Shown: piece after piece, positions 1 to 15,055 of the stretch
Layout: each line of letters opens with the position of its first letter
Numbering within the stretch: the first letter of the stretch is position 1
DNA from: Paraburkholderia kirstenboschensis
GTDB lineage: Bacteria > Pseudomonadota > Gammaproteobacteria > Burkholderiales > Burkholderiaceae
Length of the DNA stretch: 64,000 nt
Direction: 5' to 3'
Assembly: GCF_904848585.1 (NCBI RefSeq)
Contig: NZ_CAJHCR010000002.1
Span: 620,001-684,000 of the forward strand
Position numbers and translations under genes: made by a program
Notes under the pieces: model-generated
Databases searched by the model: none
Seen by the model: the letters and a program-made list of their open reading frames with translations, nothing else
Told to the model about the DNA's origin: nothing

Positions 1-3000
1 TGCGCCCCGCGCATTTCCACCGTCGCGCCGCGCAGCAGTGCCGGTAGCGTCTCGTGCAGCGCGACGTCGAAGTTGATCGTCGACGAGTGCAGCACGGTGT
101 CCTTGCCGTCGATGCCGTAGGTCGCGAGGAAGTCCTGCAGGTGAGTCCACAGCGCGCCGTGGCTCACGCCGACGCCCTTGGGCCGGCCTGTCGAGCCAGA
201 TGTGTACAGCACGTAAGCGAGCTGGTCGGGGTGATGGGGGGCGTCGGGGTAGTCAGTCGCTTCCATCTTCATGGTTGTGGTTGCCGTTGCCACTGCCCGT
301 TGCTCTTGTCCTCGTCCCGCCGCTGTTGCCGCTGTTGCCGTTCCTGTCACCGCGGCTCGGCCCGTCCCTCTATCCGAACTGGCATCCGTATCCATGCCCA
401 AAGCGGTATCCATCCGAGTCGCCACCACCGCCTCCCCCACCACCGCCCCGACATCAACCACCTCACACCCCACCAGCACCCCAGCCACCTGGCTCACGCT
501 GGTGCTATCGGCCACCACCTGCACGATGCCCGCGTCGTCGATCATCTGTGCAAGACGCGCTGCCGGATACTCCGGATCGAGCGGCACGAACGCCCCACCC
601 GAACGGATGATCCCAAGCAGTGCCGCAATCAGCGCCGGACCGCGCGCCACGCACAGCCCCACGCGCCGCTCCGCACCAACGCCTCGCGCGACCAGCCGCG
701 CGGCGAGCGTCGAAGACCACGCATCCAGTTCCGCATAGGTGAGCGATGCATCCTCGCAGCGCAGCGCGATCGCATCCGGCGAGCGCTTCGCCTGCGCCGC
801 GAGCGCCATCCCAAGCGATTCGAACGCATAGCGCCGCAGCGGCGCCGCTTCGTACCGCGCAGGCAGCGTCACCGATCCCACGCGTCGCTCGACACCATCG
901 GCCATCTGTTCCAGAATCGCTTCGTACTGCAATGCAATCCGCTTGACGGTCTCACGATCGATCCGCTCACCGTTCCACGCCCATTCGAGCGAAAGCGCCC
1001 TTCCGCGCGGGATGATCGCCAGCGCGAGCGGGTAATGCGTCGGATCGACGGAATCGACCGACTCCACCTTCAGGCTCGCGTCGCCATCGCGCGCGGCATC
1101 GACGGGATAGTTTTCGAACACGACGATGCTGTCAAACAGCGCGTCGCCGCTCCGTCCGGTCCATTGCTGCACGCGCGCGAGCGGCGTGTGCTCGTAGTGG
1201 CGCAGTTCCGTCAGTTCGCCTTGCAGCTTGCGCAGCCATGCGCCGAGGTCCTCGCTTGCGTCGGCGTCGATCCGCACCGGCAGCGTATTGATGAAAAGTC
1301 CCAACATCCGTTCGACGCCCGGCAGATGTGCCGGCCGTCCCGCGAACGTCGTACCGTATGCAACCTCGCGCCGATGTCCATAGCGCGCGAGCAGCACCGC
1401 CCACGCGCCCTGCATCAACGTATTGAGCGTGACCTCGTGACGACGCGCCGTTGCATGCAAACGCGCGACGAGCGCTTCGTCGAGCGCGCGGCGCCGCGCA
1501 TGGGCGCCCGGTTCTGCTGCGCCCGGCTCGCCGAGACTGGCGGTGAGCGTCGCGGGATCGTCGGCGCGCGCGGTCCATGCGCGCCACCACGCCTCGGTCG
1601 CGGGATCGTCGGCCGCTTCACGAATCCACTCGACGTACCGGCGATACGGCGGCGCCGCTTCGAACGTCGCCGCGCCGCCGCTCGCGCGCATCCGGTAATC
1701 GCGCAAGATCTCGGCGAACAGCAGCGAAACGCTCCAGCCGTCGAGTAGAAGATGATGATGCGTCCACACGAGGTCGGCAGTGTGCGCGTCGCGAATGAAG
1801 AGCGCGATGCGCATGAGCGGCGCGTCGTCCGGCGCTATGCCATCGGCGAGATCGCGCGCGCGCCAGTCGGCGAGGCGCGCGTCGTAATCGGGTGCGGCCG
1901 ACCAGTCGTGCGTCTCGAACGGCAACGCGATGCTGCGATCGACAATCTGCATCACCGAGCCGCCGTGCTGCCACGCGAAACTCGTGCGCAGAATCGCGTG
2001 ACGCTCGAGCGCGGCCTGCCACGCGGCGTGCATTGCGGCGACGTCGAGCGCACCCGACAATGTCGCGCGCATCTGATTGAGATACGCGCCCTGTTGCGGC
2101 TCCGCGAGCGTGTGATAGAGCAAGCCACTTTGCAGCGGCGTGGCCGGATAGACGTCCTCGACGTGCTCAGGCGTGATGCCCAGCGCGCGCCACACATCGG
2201 ACGACGCCGACGCGCTAGTGCCAGGTGATGGTTCGACGACTGCGGTCGATGTCGATGTCGATGTCGATGTCGATGTCGATGTCGATGTCGATGTCGATGT
2301 CGATGGAGCGGATGCAGACACAGGTCGTGCCGCACGCGCAAGCTGCTGCACGGTCGGCGCTTCGAACACCATGCGCGGCGTCACGTGCAAGCCAGCACTG
2401 CGCGCCTTTGCCACGATTTGCAAACTCAGTATCGAGTCGCCGCCGATGACGAAGAAATTGTCCGTCACGCCGATTTCGTCGCGCCGCAACACGGCACGCC
2501 AGACGGCAAGCAAGGCGGCCTCGGCGGGCGTCGACGCGGCGACGGCCTGCTTGGCGTTCGCCACCGCCTCGGGCGCAGGCAATGCGCGGCGGTCGAGCTT
2601 GCCGTTCGGCGTCAGAGGAAAGCGTTCAAGCTCGACATACGACGACGGCACCATGTGCCCCGGCAGACGCGCGGCCAGCCACGTCTGCCAGCGCCCGGCA
2701 TCGGCGGTATTGGCTTCGCCGCGCGGCACGACGTAGGCAATGAGACGCCGGTCGCCCGCGTCGTTCGCCTTGCCGTTGCCGTTGCCGCCGCCCAACACCA
2801 GCACGGCCGCATCCCGCACCTCCGGATGCGCCCGCAGCGCCGCCTGGATCTCGCCCAGTTCGATACGGAAACCGCGGATCTTCACCTGGTCGTCGTTACG
2901 GCCCAGGTATTCGAGGTCGCCATCAGGGAGCCGTCGCGCGAGGTCCCCCGAGCGGTACAGACGCGCGCCCGGCACACCATACGGATCCGGCACGAAGCGT

Positions 3001-6000
3001 TGTGCGCTCAGCGCGGCGCGTCCGAGATAGCCGCGCGCAAGGCCCGCGCCGCCCACATACAACTCGCCCACCGCGCCCACCGGCACGCGGTTCAGGTCCG
3101 CGTCGAGCACGTGCAGCGTGAGATCATCGAGCGGCGCACCGATCACACTGCGCGCCTCGTGCAGCGCAGCTTCGTCCAGTGTCCGGTGCGTCACGTGCAC
3201 GGTCGTTTCCGTGATCCCGTACATGTTCACGAGCGCCGGCAATACACCCTTGCGCCGCGCGCCCTCCGCCCATCGCGCAAGCGAGGCCGGCTCCAGACGC
3301 TCGCCGCCGAAGATCACCGCGCGCAGCGAGTCGAGCGTGTTGCCGTCATCGGCCTGGATCAGTTGAACGAATGCCGACGGCGTCTGGTTCAGCACCGTCA
3401 CCTGCTCCTTGCGCAACAGCGCATGAAACGACGTGGGTTCGCGCGCGCTCCAGTGCGGCACGATCACGAGCCGCGCGCCATGCACCAGCGCACCAAAAAT
3501 CTCCCATACGGAGAAGTCGAATGCGTATGAATGGAACAGCGTCCAGACGTCCTGTGCGTCGAATGCAAAGCGCGACTGCGTTGCGTCGAAAAGACGCGCA
3601 ACGTTCTCATGCGTGACGCCCACGCCCTTCGGTACGCCCGTCGAGCCCGACGTATAGATCAAGTACGCAAGCTGTTGCGGATGCGGGCGCGCACCGGCAT
3701 CGCTCGTGTCATTGCTCATGTCATCGCTCACGTCATCGACAGACACCGCATCGCGCAGCGCCACCGCATCGACCGTGGGCCGCGAGCCGAACAGCGACGC
3801 ATGCTGCGCCAGGCTCGACGCATCGGTCACGATCAGCCGAAGCTGCGAATCGTCGACGATATGCGCGAGGCGCCCGGCCGGATACGACGGATCGAGCGGC
3901 ACATAAGCCGCGCCCGCGCGCAGCACGCCAAGCAGCGACGCAACGAGCGCCGCTGAGCGCTGCATCGAGACGCCCACGCGCACTTCCGCCGTCGCGCCAA
4001 GACGCCGCAACTCATGTGCGATTGCGCGCGACCAGGCATCCAGTTGCGTATACGTCACGTGCTCATCGCCATCGACGAGAGCGACTGCTTCGGGCCGCGC
4101 GTGCGCCTGCGCGGCAATCCGCGCCGTCACCGGCTCGTAGGCGAACGCGGCTGGCAGACGTGGCGGCGTTGTAAATGGAGTGGCGTCGTCGGTTGGCAGA
4201 TCGCGCAGCCGCACGTGCGGGTCGTTGCCTTCGACGAGCGCGGTCGCGAGGCAGTCCAGCATCCGCTCGAAATACTCCACGATGCGAGCGACGCCGTCCT
4301 CGGACGCGCGCGCGGCATGCCTGTGCCACTCCAGCCTCAGCGCGTCGCCGCCTCCCACATGACGCGGCGCGACGACCAGCATCAGCGGCAAATGGCTGCG
4401 GTTGTGCGCGTCGACGGCGCGTACGCGGGGCACGTCGCCGAGCGCTCCGAGCGCGTCGTCGAGCGGATAATTTTCGAACACGATAAGGCTATCGAACAGC
4501 GCATCGACGCTCGAGTTCGCCCATTGCTGCAAGCTCGCGAGCTGCGTGTGCTCGACCTCGCGCAACTCCGCGTTTTGCCGCTGCAACCCGGCGAGCCACG
4601 AGCGCACCGTCGCGTCGGATTTAACATCGATCCACAACGGCAAGCTGTTGATGAAGAGACCGACAATCGATTGCGCGTTCGGCAGATCGACGGGGCGGCC
4701 AGACACCGTCATGCCGAACGCCACTTGCGTGCGCCCGGAGAAACGCGCGAGCACGAGCGCCCACGCTGCCTGGACAAGCGTGTTCAGCGTGACCTGCGCA
4801 CGCCGCGCAGCGCGCTGCAGCCGCGCGTGAGACGGGCCGTCGAGCTCGCGGATCAGCGTTTGTGCCGCTGCGCTATCGGCGCCCTTTTCGGACGACGGCC
4901 GCGACGTACTGCCGAGCGCGTCGGCGAGGCGCGCCGGTTCATCACGTGTCGCGAGCCGCGCGCGCCAGAATGAAGCCGTATCGGGTTGGCAGCGCAGCCA
5001 GCGGACGTAATCGGCGTAAGGCGCCGCCGGCGACATATCGAGGACGCCGCCTGCCTCGAGCGCCGCATACGCGCGCGCGGCTTCGCTCACTACCTGCGCG
5101 GTGCTCCAGCCATCCGTCAACGCATGATGGTGAGTCCACAGCAGATCGTGCGCGCCGTCGGGGCGCTCGAAAACGTCGACGCGCATCAGCGGCGCGACGC
5201 CCGGCTCGAAACCGCACGCGACGATCGCCTCGCGTGCGGCTTCGTATGCGGCGTTGTAATGCTCTTCCGTCGACGCCGCCGCGGTGAGCGCAGTAGGCAC
5301 AACAAGCTTATTACGTGCATGCAATTCGAACGGCATGCGCACGCGCCGCTCGACGATCTGCAACGGCTCGCCGCCAGCCGGCCACACGAAGCGCGTGCGC
5401 AAAACCGGGTGGCGGGTGATCACCGCGTCCCACGCCGCGCGCATGGTGTCGATCTTCAACGCGTCGATCGTGAGACGCAATTGCGATACGTACATGCCCG
5501 GCTCGCCATCGAGCATGCCGTGGAACAGCAGACCCTGCTGCATCGGCGTGGCCGGATAGACTGCGTCGACGGCGTCGCGCGAAACACCGGCTTCGGCGAA
5601 CCACTGATCGTCGTCCGCGGACTGCGTCGTGTGCGGCGGTGTTGCGGCGGCATGCGCCGTTCGGTGACTCGCGCTGGCGTCGGCGCTGGTCCGCTCGCTT
5701 GTGCCGGTACTCGCCCTCGCGCTCGCCGGACCGCTTACGCTCGCACTTGTCTGCGGGCTTGTGCCTGCACTTGTCTGCACGCTTGTACCTGCACGCGTCT
5801 GCTGGCTTGTGCCTGCACGCGTCTGCTGGCTTGCACCTGCACTTGTCTGCTGGCTTGTATCTGCACGCGTCTGCTCGCTCGTATCTGCACGCGTCTGCTC
5901 GCTCGTATCTGCACGCGTCTGCTCGCTTGTACCTGCACGCGTCTGCTCGCTCGCGCCTGCACTCGTCTGCTTGCTCGCGCCTGCACTCGTCTGCTTGCTC

Positions 6001-8246
6001 GCGCCTGCACTCGTCTGCTCGCTCGCGCCTGCACGCGTCTGCCCGCTCGTACCTGCACTCGCCTGCTCGCGTGTACCAGCGCTTGCCCACTGCCTCGTCC
6101 CGGCGCCTCTCTCCCCGCCTGCTCCAGCGCTCCCATGTGCGGACGCCACCGCCATCGGGACGGCGACGCGCGCCGCCGCCTCGATCGTCGGGTGGTCGAA
6201 CATCTGTTTTGGCGTGAGCTTGAGTCCCGCGCCGCGCGCCTTCGCGATGATCTGCAGGCTGAGAATCGAATCCCCGCCGATTTCGAAATAGTTGTCCGTT
6301 ACGCCAATGTCATCGCGCTTGAGCACGAGCTTCCAGATTCCAATAAGCGTGCTTTCCGCGTCATTGCGCGGCTCGACACGCGCGGCGCCCGCGGCGTTTT
6401 CCTGCAGCGGCGCCGGCAACGCGGCACGGTCGATTTTGCCGTTCGGGGTGAGCGGCAGCGCGGCCAGCACCTGAAGCGACGACGGCACCATGTAGTCCGG
6501 CACTTCCCCGGCGAGACGGCCACGGATCGCTTCGACGTCGAGCGGTTCGGCGGCACTCAGGTACGCGACGAGGCGAGGCGCAGCGCCGTCGCTATCGGCG
6601 TAGGCGATCACCACCGCGTCGCGCACGCCTTGCTCTTCGCGCAGACGCGCTGCGACCTCCTCCGGCTCGACGCGAAACCCGCGGATCTTCACCTGGTCGT
6701 CGAGTCGGCCGAGGAACGCGTATTCGCCGTCCGGCAGACGACGGCTCCTGTCGCCCGTCCGGTAGAGCCGCGCGCCGTTACCGTCGGGATCGGGAACGAA
6801 GCGCTCCGCCGTCAGCGAAGGCCGGTTCAGGTAGCCGTGTGCGACGCTCGCGCCGCCGATGCACAGCTCGCCAGCCGCACCTTTGGGCACCGCATTACCG
6901 TCGGCATCGACGATGCGCGCCTTCACGTGCGCCAGCGGCTTGCCGAGCGGCAGTGTCGCCGCGCGACTTTGCGCGCCGGCGCGCGTGAGTACGCCGACTG
7001 CGGTCTCGGTCGGCCCATAGTGGTTGATCAACTGGCATTCAGGCCGCAACGTCGCGATGCGCTCGGCCAGACGCGTCGGCGCGGGCTCGCCGCCCAGCAC
7101 GACACAGCGGCGCGGCAGCACCCGTTCGGCCGACTGCGCTTGCAACAGAGCGTCGAGATGACTCGGCACGATCTTTAGCAAGTCGATCGAATGCGTGTGC
7201 ATGTAGGCGGCAAAGGCGTCCGGATCGGCGGCGACGTCGGCGTCGATCAGATGCAGGGTCCAGCCGTGCCACAGCGCGCCGAACAACGACGTGTGACCGA
7301 GATCGGCGGCGGGCGTCGACAGATACACTGCGCTTGCAATACCTTCGGGTAGCCGTTCGGAGACGCCGCTCAGATAGGCGGCGAGCGCTGCGTGGCTGAG
7401 CACGACGCCCTTTGGCCGGCCCGTCGAGCCTGAGGTATAGATCACGTACGCGGGCCAGATGAGGATGCTGTCGTCGGGCTGTGCACCAGACACCGCGTGG
7501 TGAAGGGTTCCGCCGCTCCGGGCGTTGGTTGTGTCGACCACGTTGGCCGCGGCATCGTCGGGGGAGCGGAACGCGTGCGGATCGAGTGTCGTCACGCCCT
7601 CGGGCAGCCAACTGGGGCCGTCGGTTCTGGTTGCGGCGTTGGTTGCGTTGGCTGCGTTGGTTGCGTTGGCTGCGTTGGTTGCGTTGGTTGCGTTGGTTGC
7701 GTTGGTTGCGTTGGTTGCGTTGGTTGCGTTGGTTGCGTTGGTTGCGTTGGTTGCGTTGGTTGCGTTGGTTGCGATGGTTGCGTTGGCCGTGTTGGCCGTG
7801 TTGGCCGTGCTGGTCGTGTTGGCCGTGTTGGTCGCATTAGCCGCGTTGGTCGCGCTGACTGCTACACCTCCAACCACCGCATCCCACCCCCCACTTCCCA
7901 CCGCAGCGCCCATCACCATCACGCGCGCGCCGCAGTCCTCGGCCTGCCAGCGCAGCCGCGCTTCCGGAAGCGCCGGATCGAGCGGCACGTAACATGCGCG
8001 CACCCTCCACACTGCGAGAATCGCCGCGACGAACGCCGCGCAGCGCGGTAATGCGAGCACCACGCGATCGCCCGGCTGCACGCCTTCGGCGACGAGCGCC
8101 GCGGCGAGCCTGCCGGACCACTGCCACAAATCACGCCAGGCCAGTGGACCCGTGCTGTCCACAAGCGCAACGGCATCCGGCCGTTCGATGGCAAACCGCG
8201 CGACGCGGGCGGGCAGAAAATCGGTGTCGAAATAGGTAGCTTGCAT
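1..8246 (-). CDS. Siderophore NRPS, A-T-C-A-T-C-A..., 3' end beyond window
   Basis: A non-ribosomal peptide synthetase open from ATG 8246 to the window edge (2748 codons). Visible order: A1 (core A3 at about residue 270), T1 (Ser660 in GGDSILS), C2 (HHALTDG near 1039), A2 (A3 near 1530), T2 (Ser1938), C3 (HHLLLDG near 2161), A3 (YTSGSTG near 2680, then cut). Pocket residues by comparison with GrsA: A1 reads D-L-T-K-V-G-H-V-G, the Asp-type code; A2 reads D-F-W-N-I-G-M-V-H, the Thr code; A3 begins D-V-H and is then lost. There is no C domain before A1, so the preceding FAAL-T-C protein should supply it. Long in-frame repeats sit before core A3 of A1 and in both T-C linkers. The start is weakly supported; an in-frame GTG at 8282 is possible. 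It probably builds the middle of a gramibactin-like lipopeptide. Confidence 0.93.
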   Translation of the reverse strand, partial: MQATYFDTDFLPARVARFAIERPDAVALVDSTGPLAWRDLWQWSGRLAAALVAEGVQPGDRVVLALPRCAAFVAAILAVWRVRACYVPLDPALPEARLRWQAEDCGARVMVMGAAVGSGGWDAVVGGVAVSATNAANATNTANTTSTANTANTANATIATNATNATNATNATNATNATNATNATNATNATNAANATNAANATNAATRTDGPSWLPEGVTTLDPHAFRSPDDAAANVVDTTNARSGGTLHHAVSGAQPDDSILIWPAYVIYTSGSTGRPKGVVLSHAALAAYLSGVSERLPEGIASAVYLSTPAADLGHTSLFGALWHGWTLHLIDADVAADPDAFAAYMHTHSIDLLKIVPSHLDALLQAQSAERVLPRRCVVLGGEPAPTRLAERIATLRPECQLINHYGPTETAVGVLTRAGAQSRAATLPLGKPLAHVKARIVDADGNAVPKGAAGELCIGGASVAHGYLNRPSLTAERFVPDPDGNGARLYRTGDRSRRLPDGEYAFLGRLDDQVKIRGFRVEPEEVAARLREEQGVRDAVVIAYADSDGAAPRLVAYLSAAEPLDVEAIRGRLAGEVPDYMVPSSLQVLAALPLTPNGKIDRAALPAPLQENAAGAARVEPRNDAESTLIGIWKLVLKRDDIGVTDNYFEIGGDSILSLQIIAKARGAGLKLTPKQMFDHPTIEAAARVAVPMAVASAHGSAGAGGERGAGTRQWASAGTREQASAGTSGQTRAGASEQTSAGASKQTSAGASKQTSAGASEQTRAGTSEQTRADTSEQTRADTSEQTRADTSQQTSAGASQQTRAGTSQQTRAGTSVQTSAGTSPQTSASVSGPASARASTGTSERTSADASASHRTAHAAATPPHTTQSADDDQWFAEAGVSRDAVDAVYPATPMQQGLLFHGMLDGEPGMYVSQLRLTIDALKIDTMRAAWDAVITRHPVLRTRFVWPAGGEPLQIVERRVRMPFELHARNKLVVPTALTAAASTEEHYNAAYEAAREAIVACGFEPGVAPLMRVDVFERPDGAHDLLWTHHHALTDGWSTAQVVSEAARAYAALEAGGVLDMSPAAPYADYVRWLRCQPDTASFWRARLATRDEPARLADALGSTSRPSSEKGADSAAAQTLIRELDGPSHARLQRAARRAQVTLNTLVQAAWALVLARFSGRTQVAFGMTVSGRPVDLPNAQSIVGLFINSLPLWIDVKSDATVRSWLAGLQRQNAELREVEHTQLASLQQWANSSVDALFDSLIVFENYPLDDALGALGDVPRVRAVDAHNRSHLPLMLVVAPRHVGGGDALRLEWHRHAARASEDGVARIVEYFERMLDCLATALVEGNDPHVRLRDLPTDDATPFTTPPRLPAAFAYEPVTARIAAQAHARPEAVALVDGDEHVTYTQLDAWSRAIAHELRRLGATAEVRVGVSMQRSAALVASLLGVLRAGAAYVPLDPSYPAGRLAHIVDDSQLRLIVTDASSLAQHASLFGSRPTVDAVALRDAVSVDDVSDDMSNDTSDAGARPHPQQLAYLIYTSGSTGVPKGVGVTHENVARLFDATQSRFAFDAQDVWTLFHSYAFDFSVWEIFGALVHGARLVIVPHWSAREPTSFHALLRKEQVTVLNQTPSAFVQLIQADDGNTLDSLRAVIFGGERLEPASLARWAEGARRKGVLPALVNMYGITETTVHVTHRTLDEAALHEARSVIGAPLDDLTLHVLDADLNRVPVGAVGELYVGGAGLARGYLGRAALSAQRFVPDPYGVPGARLYRSGDLARRLPDGDLEYLGRNDDQVKIRGFRIELGEIQAALRAHPEVRDAAVLVLGGGNGNGKANDAGDRRLIAYVVPRGEANTADAGRWQTWLAARLPGHMVPSSYVELERFPLTPNGKLDRRALPAPEAVANAKQAVAASTPAEAALLAVWRAVLRRDEIGVTDNFFVIGGDSILSLQIVAKARSAGLHVTPRMVFEAPTVQQLARAARPVSASAPSTSTSTSTSTSTSTSTSTSTAVVEPSPGTSASASSDVWRALGITPEHVEDVYPATPLQSGLLYHTLAEPQQGAYLNQMRATLSGALDVAAMHAAWQAALERHAILRTSFAWQHGGSVMQIVDRSIALPFETHDWSAAPDYDARLADWRARDLADGIAPDDAPLMRIALFIRDAHTADLVWTHHHLLLDGWSVSLLFAEILRDYRMRASGGAATFEAAPPYRRYVEWIREAADDPATEAWWRAWTARADDPATLTASLGEPGAAEPGAHARRRALDEALVARLHATARRHEVTLNTLMQGAWAVLLARYGHRREVAYGTTFAGRPAHLPGVERMLGLFINTLPVRIDADASEDLGAWLRKLQGELTELRHYEHTPLARVQQWTGRSGDALFDSIVVFENYPVDAARDGDASLKVESVDSVDPTHYPLALAIIPRGRALSLEWAWNGERIDRETVKRIALQYEAILEQMADGVERRVGSVTLPARYEAAPLRRYAFESLGMALAAQAKRSPDAIALRCEDASLTYAELDAWSSTLAARLVARGVGAERRVGLCVARGPALIAALLGIIRSGGAFVPLDPEYPAARLAQMIDDAGIVQVVADSTSVSQVAGVLVGCEVVDVGAVVGEAVVATRMDTALGMDTDASSDRGTGRAAVTGTATAATAAGRGQEQRAVATATTTMKMEATDYPDAPHHPDQLAYVLYTSGSTGRPKGVGVSHGALWTHLQDFLATYGIDGKDTVLHSSTINFDVALHETLPALLRGATVEMRGA
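2245..2304. repeat. Perfect GTCGAT x10 hexanucleotide repeat in the T2-C3 linker
   Basis: Sixty bases made of ten perfect copies of gtcgat (+ strand). On the coding minus strand it gives alternating Ser-Thr, about residues 1981-2001 of the NRPS, directly between carrier domain T2 and condensation domain C3. Confidence 0.97.
5700..6075. repeat. 24-bp tandem repeat in the T1-C2 linker
   Basis: About 15 diverged copies of a 24-base unit, coding on the minus strand for an octapeptide close to T-S-E-Q-T-R-A-(D/G), about residues 723-850 of the NRPS. It lies just after carrier domain T1 and before the YPATPMQ start of C2, so it lengthens an interdomain linker. All six frames are open through it, because the unit length is divisible by three and the unit holds no stop. 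Confidence 0.93.
7627..7855. repeat. 9-bp tandem repeat inside A1 domain (Asn-Ala-Thr)n
   Basis: About 25 units of a 9-base repeat (gttggttgc on the + strand), near-perfect in the centre and degenerate at both ends. On the coding (minus) strand it reads Asn-Ala-Thr over and over, about residues 131-207 of the NRPS. It lies between the A2 and A3 core motifs of the first adenylation domain and keeps the frame because the unit is a multiple of three. Confidence 0.95.
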
Positions 8247-8337
8247 GGTGTCCGTGGTGTGATCCAGGTGTCTTGCACCCACGCGGGCAAGCGCGGGCTC
8301 GATGCGTCGATGCGATGTCAAGACGACGACGGCGCCC

Positions 8338-12246
<3,909 letters not shown>

Positions 12247-12421
12247 CCTCGCCTCCCGAGATTTACCGCGCGCCGCGCGGTTGTCATCTCCGTGCGCCGC
12301 ATCAGCGCGGCTCACGGAGACCGTCGCCGACGCGTGCTTGCGTCGGCGGCGTGAATTTCGTCATTGCGGGGAAAGCAAGGCGTCTCTTGGGAACGCCGTT
12401 ATCTGCTGTCGGTCATGCGAT

Positions 12422-12458
12422 GCCGGCAGCAATGCATCATGACGATGCATGAGCCGGC
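12422..12458. other. Imperfect hairpin between the ATPase and FAAL genes
   Basis: Nested inverted repeats: GCCGGC at 12422-12427 pairs with GCCGGC at 12453-12458, and ATGCATC at 12432-12438 with GATGCAT at 12444-12450. No T-run follows on either strand, so it is not a clear terminator. It sits in the 225-base gap after the ATPase stop and could affect mRNA processing or stability. Confidence 0.4.
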
Positions 12459-12471
12459 ACGCGGATGCCGG

Positions 12472-13302
12472 TCAATATGCGAAGCTGATCGGCATGCCGC
12501 CGCGCGGATGGGCTACCGTGCCCATCGGCACGCCGTAGATCGCGCCGAGCATCTTCTCCTCGATCAGCTCCGGCGCGGTGCCACTCGCGAGCAGGCGGCC
12601 GCTCTTCAACGCGATCAGGTCGTCGCAGAAACGCGCAGCCATGTTGATGTCGTGCAGCACGACGACCACGCCGAGACCACGCTGCTGACTCAGCGTGCGC
12701 ACGAGATCCAGCACTTCAATCTGATGCGCGATATCGAGCGCGGAGATCGGCTCGTCGAGCAGCAGGCACTGGCTATCCTGCGCGATCAGCATCGCGATCC
12801 ATGCGCGCTGCCGCTCGCCGCCCGACAGGCTGTCCACAGCACGATCCGCGAAACGGGCGATGTCGGTCAGCTCCATCGCCTCATGAACCTTCTCACCGTC
12901 GACGCCGGTAAAGCGACCGAGCGCGCCGTGCCACGGATAGCGGCCGAGCGCGACCAGCTCGCGCACCGTCATGCCGCTCGCGGCCGGCTGCTGCTGCGGC
13001 AGATAGGCCACCTGCCGCGCAAACTCGCGGTTCTCCCACTCGCGCAACGGACGGCCCGCGAAACGCAGCGTGCCCGCCGTCGGCAACTGTTGACGCGCGA
13101 GCAGTTTGAGCAGCGTCGACTTGCCCGAGCCGTTATGACCGATCAGACCGCACACGCGTCCTTTCGGCAGTGTGAGCGCGAGTGGATGCAACAGCACGCG
13201 CTCGCCGATGCGAAACGACACGCCGTCGAGTTCGTACATCGGCTCGGCGTGCGCGACGCGCGCGGAAACAACGGACGGATTGGCATTCATGTGCGTAGGC
13301 AT
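12472..13302 (-). CDS. Ferric-siderophore ABC importer ATP-binding protein (FhuC-type)
   Basis: A cytoplasmic ATPase of 276 aa for iron-siderophore uptake across the inner membrane. Walker A is GHNGSGKST (about residues 54-62), the signature is LSGGERQRAW, and Walker B (LLLDEP) is followed by the switch His in VVLHDINMA. The length and the DINMAARFCDD stretch fit the FecE/FhuC group. The matching permease and periplasmic binding protein are not in the window and may lie beyond position 1. It starts six bases after the exporter gene stops, so the two are probably co-transcribed. A second ATG (13290) is an equally plausible start. Confidence 0.88.
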   Translation of the reverse strand: MPTHMNANPSVVSARVAHAEPMYELDGVSFRIGERVLLHPLALTLPKGRVCGLIGHNGSGKSTLLKLLARQQLPTAGTLRFAGRPLREWENREFARQVAYLPQQQPAASGMTVRELVALGRYPWHGALGRFTGVDGEKVHEAMELTDIARFADRAVDSLSGGERQRAWIAMLIAQDSQCLLLDEPISALDIAHQIEVLDLVRTLSQQRGLGVVVVLHDINMAARFCDDLIALKSGRLLASGTAPELIEEKMLGAIYGVPMGTVAHPRGGMPISFAY

Positions 13303-13307
13303 CCTGA

Positions 13308-14954
13308 TCAGTTATATGCGGACCTGAGGTTCGCCGCATGCTCGGCGCCGGGGCCATCCTCGACAATCTGGCCGAAATCGAGCTTGATGAAGCGCTCAGC
13401 GAGATGGAAATAGCGGTCGTCGTGTGTGATGACGAGTACGGTCTTGCCCTTCGCCTTCAGTTCGGGAAGCAGACGCTTATAGAACACGTCCTTGAAGAGC
13501 GGGTCCTGGTCCGCGGCCCATTCGTCGAACACATAGAACGGCCGGTCCTCCAGATATGCGACGACGAGCGCGAGCCGCTTACGCTGCCCTTGCGAGAGAT
13601 CGAGCGTCGAGAACTTGCCGTCCTTCACGCTTACCTTGTGGTCGAGTTGCAGATCGACAAGCAGTTGCTGGGCGAGCGCGTCGAGTCCTTCAGCGTGCAT
13701 GCCGAGCAGCGTGTCGAACAGAAAGAAGTCGCTGAACACGACCGAGAAATGCTGACGGTACGCATCGCACCGCGCTTCGTCGATTGGCTCGCCGTTCAGC
13801 AATACCCGGCCGCTCTCAGGCACATACAGGCCGACCAGCATCTTTGCGAGCGTGGTCTTGCCGCTGCCGTTGCCGCCGATCAGATAAACGAGTTCGCCGC
13901 GCCGGAACGTGAGATCGATCGGCCCGAGCGTGAACACCTCGTTCTCCTTCTCGCGGAAGTAGCGGTGCGTGGCGCCGTCGAGCGCGATGGTGTCGAACGA
14001 TGCGGCGACGGGCGGCTCGAGCATGACTTCGCGCGGCAGTTCCGCGTTGACCTGCTCGATGCGTTCGAGCGCGACGCGCGCCGAACTGAGGCTCGGAATC
14101 GCGGAGAGCACGGCTTCTATCGGCATGATCATGTAGACGAACACGATCGCGTAGCCGGACATCACATGCGGATCGACTTTGATGTAGCGCGCGAACACGA
14201 ACAGCGTGAGGCCGATGAACGCGAACAGAATGAAGTTGCCCCAACTGGAAGCAGCCGCATACAGCATGTAGCCGCGCGTGCGCTGCACGCGCACCGCCTC
14301 GACATTGCTCGCGAGCGTGTCCTCGACGAACGCGTGTTTGCGGGCGCGATGCAGCTTCAGTTCCTTCGCGCCGTCGAAGAGCGCGCGGAAGTGCTTGACG
14401 AGATCGTCCTCGCGTTTGCGCGACGCGCGCAGATGGAACATCGCGCGGCCGTGCGCGTAGCGATAGCCGGCCATGCCCAGCACGATAGTCACGATCGCGA
14501 CCAGCAGAATCGGCCATGACATGTAGCCGAGATAAGCAAGACAACCGACTATCACCGCGCTTTGCATCGCGAGCGACGGCATGCTCACGAAAAACACCAC
14601 GATGGTGTCGAGATCCTGTGTGAGCACCGCGAGTGATTTCGCCGCGCCCTGCTTCTCCAGCTGCGCGAACGCGGCATCGCCGATACGACGAATCGTGCGC
14701 ATGCGCAGCGTCGCCTTCGCCTGCTGGCCGAGCCACATGAAGAGCGACTGTGCGAGCGCGCGCATCGCCAGAACGCCGAGGCCGATCGCAAGGAACTGCC
14801 AGCCGAGGCGAGCGAGCCCCTCCGGCGTCGCGGCGAGCGCCTGATTGATGAGGGCGAGCAGCGCAGCATTGCCGAGGCCGCCGAGCACGCTCGCGATGAG
14901 CGCCGCAGCAATCATCCAGCGCGACTTGCTGACCAGTTGCAAAAGTACGGACAT
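13308..14954 (-). CDS. PvdE/SyrD-type cyclic peptide export ABC transporter
   Basis: A half-transporter of 548 aa with an N-terminal membrane domain (about residues 1-300, several hydrophobic helices) fused to an ATPase domain. Walker A is GGNGSGKTT, the signature is LSQGQRKRLAL, and the Walker B region is FYVFDEWAADQDP; this unusual LSQGQ signature and the FDEWAADQDP stretch mark the cyclic-peptide/siderophore exporter subfamily (PvdE, SyrD). It should export the siderophore or an intermediate from the cytoplasm. The start has AAAGGAG upstream. It lies between the tailoring genes and the import ATPase in one leftward unit. Confidence 0.92.
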   Translation of the reverse strand: MSVLLQLVSKSRWMIAAALIASVLGGLGNAALLALINQALAATPEGLARLGWQFLAIGLGVLAMRALAQSLFMWLGQQAKATLRMRTIRRIGDAAFAQLEKQGAAKSLAVLTQDLDTIVVFFVSMPSLAMQSAVIVGCLAYLGYMSWPILLVAIVTIVLGMAGYRYAHGRAMFHLRASRKREDDLVKHFRALFDGAKELKLHRARKHAFVEDTLASNVEAVRVQRTRGYMLYAAASSWGNFILFAFIGLTLFVFARYIKVDPHVMSGYAIVFVYMIMPIEAVLSAIPSLSSARVALERIEQVNAELPREVMLEPPVAASFDTIALDGATHRYFREKENEVFTLGPIDLTFRRGELVYLIGGNGSGKTTLAKMLVGLYVPESGRVLLNGEPIDEARCDAYRQHFSVVFSDFFLFDTLLGMHAEGLDALAQQLLVDLQLDHKVSVKDGKFSTLDLSQGQRKRLALVVAYLEDRPFYVFDEWAADQDPLFKDVFYKRLLPELKAKGKTVLVITHDDRYFHLAERFIKLDFGQIVEDGPGAEHAANLRSAYN

Positions 14955-15055
14955 GAATCTCCTTTCGTCGCGGCGTTAGAGCAGGAGGACGACGGGACTG
15001 CTCCGGGCAGCGAATGCCGTGAGCGTCATGCAGACATCCTCGTGCGCCGGCCGCA

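Noticed and set aside
5700..6075. CRISPR array for the 24-base repeats
   Set aside because: The repeats are contiguous with no spacers, and they code in frame for a linker.
4986..7178. Long rightward open frame of 730 codons opposite the NRPS
   Set aside because: It is codon-for-codon antisense to the NRPS frame; the Cys/Leu/Thr/Arg repeats are the reverse complement of the linker repeat, and no protein features appear.
7627..7855. N-glycosylation sites (Asn-x-Thr) in the repeat
   Set aside because: The pattern fits sequons, but the NRPS is cytoplasmic and no N-glycosylation system is present in the window; the pattern follows from the nine-base unit.
2245..7855. Phase-variable on/off switching of the NRPS by repeat slippage
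   Set aside because: All units (6, 9 and 24 bases) are multiples of three, so changes alter length and do not shift the frame.
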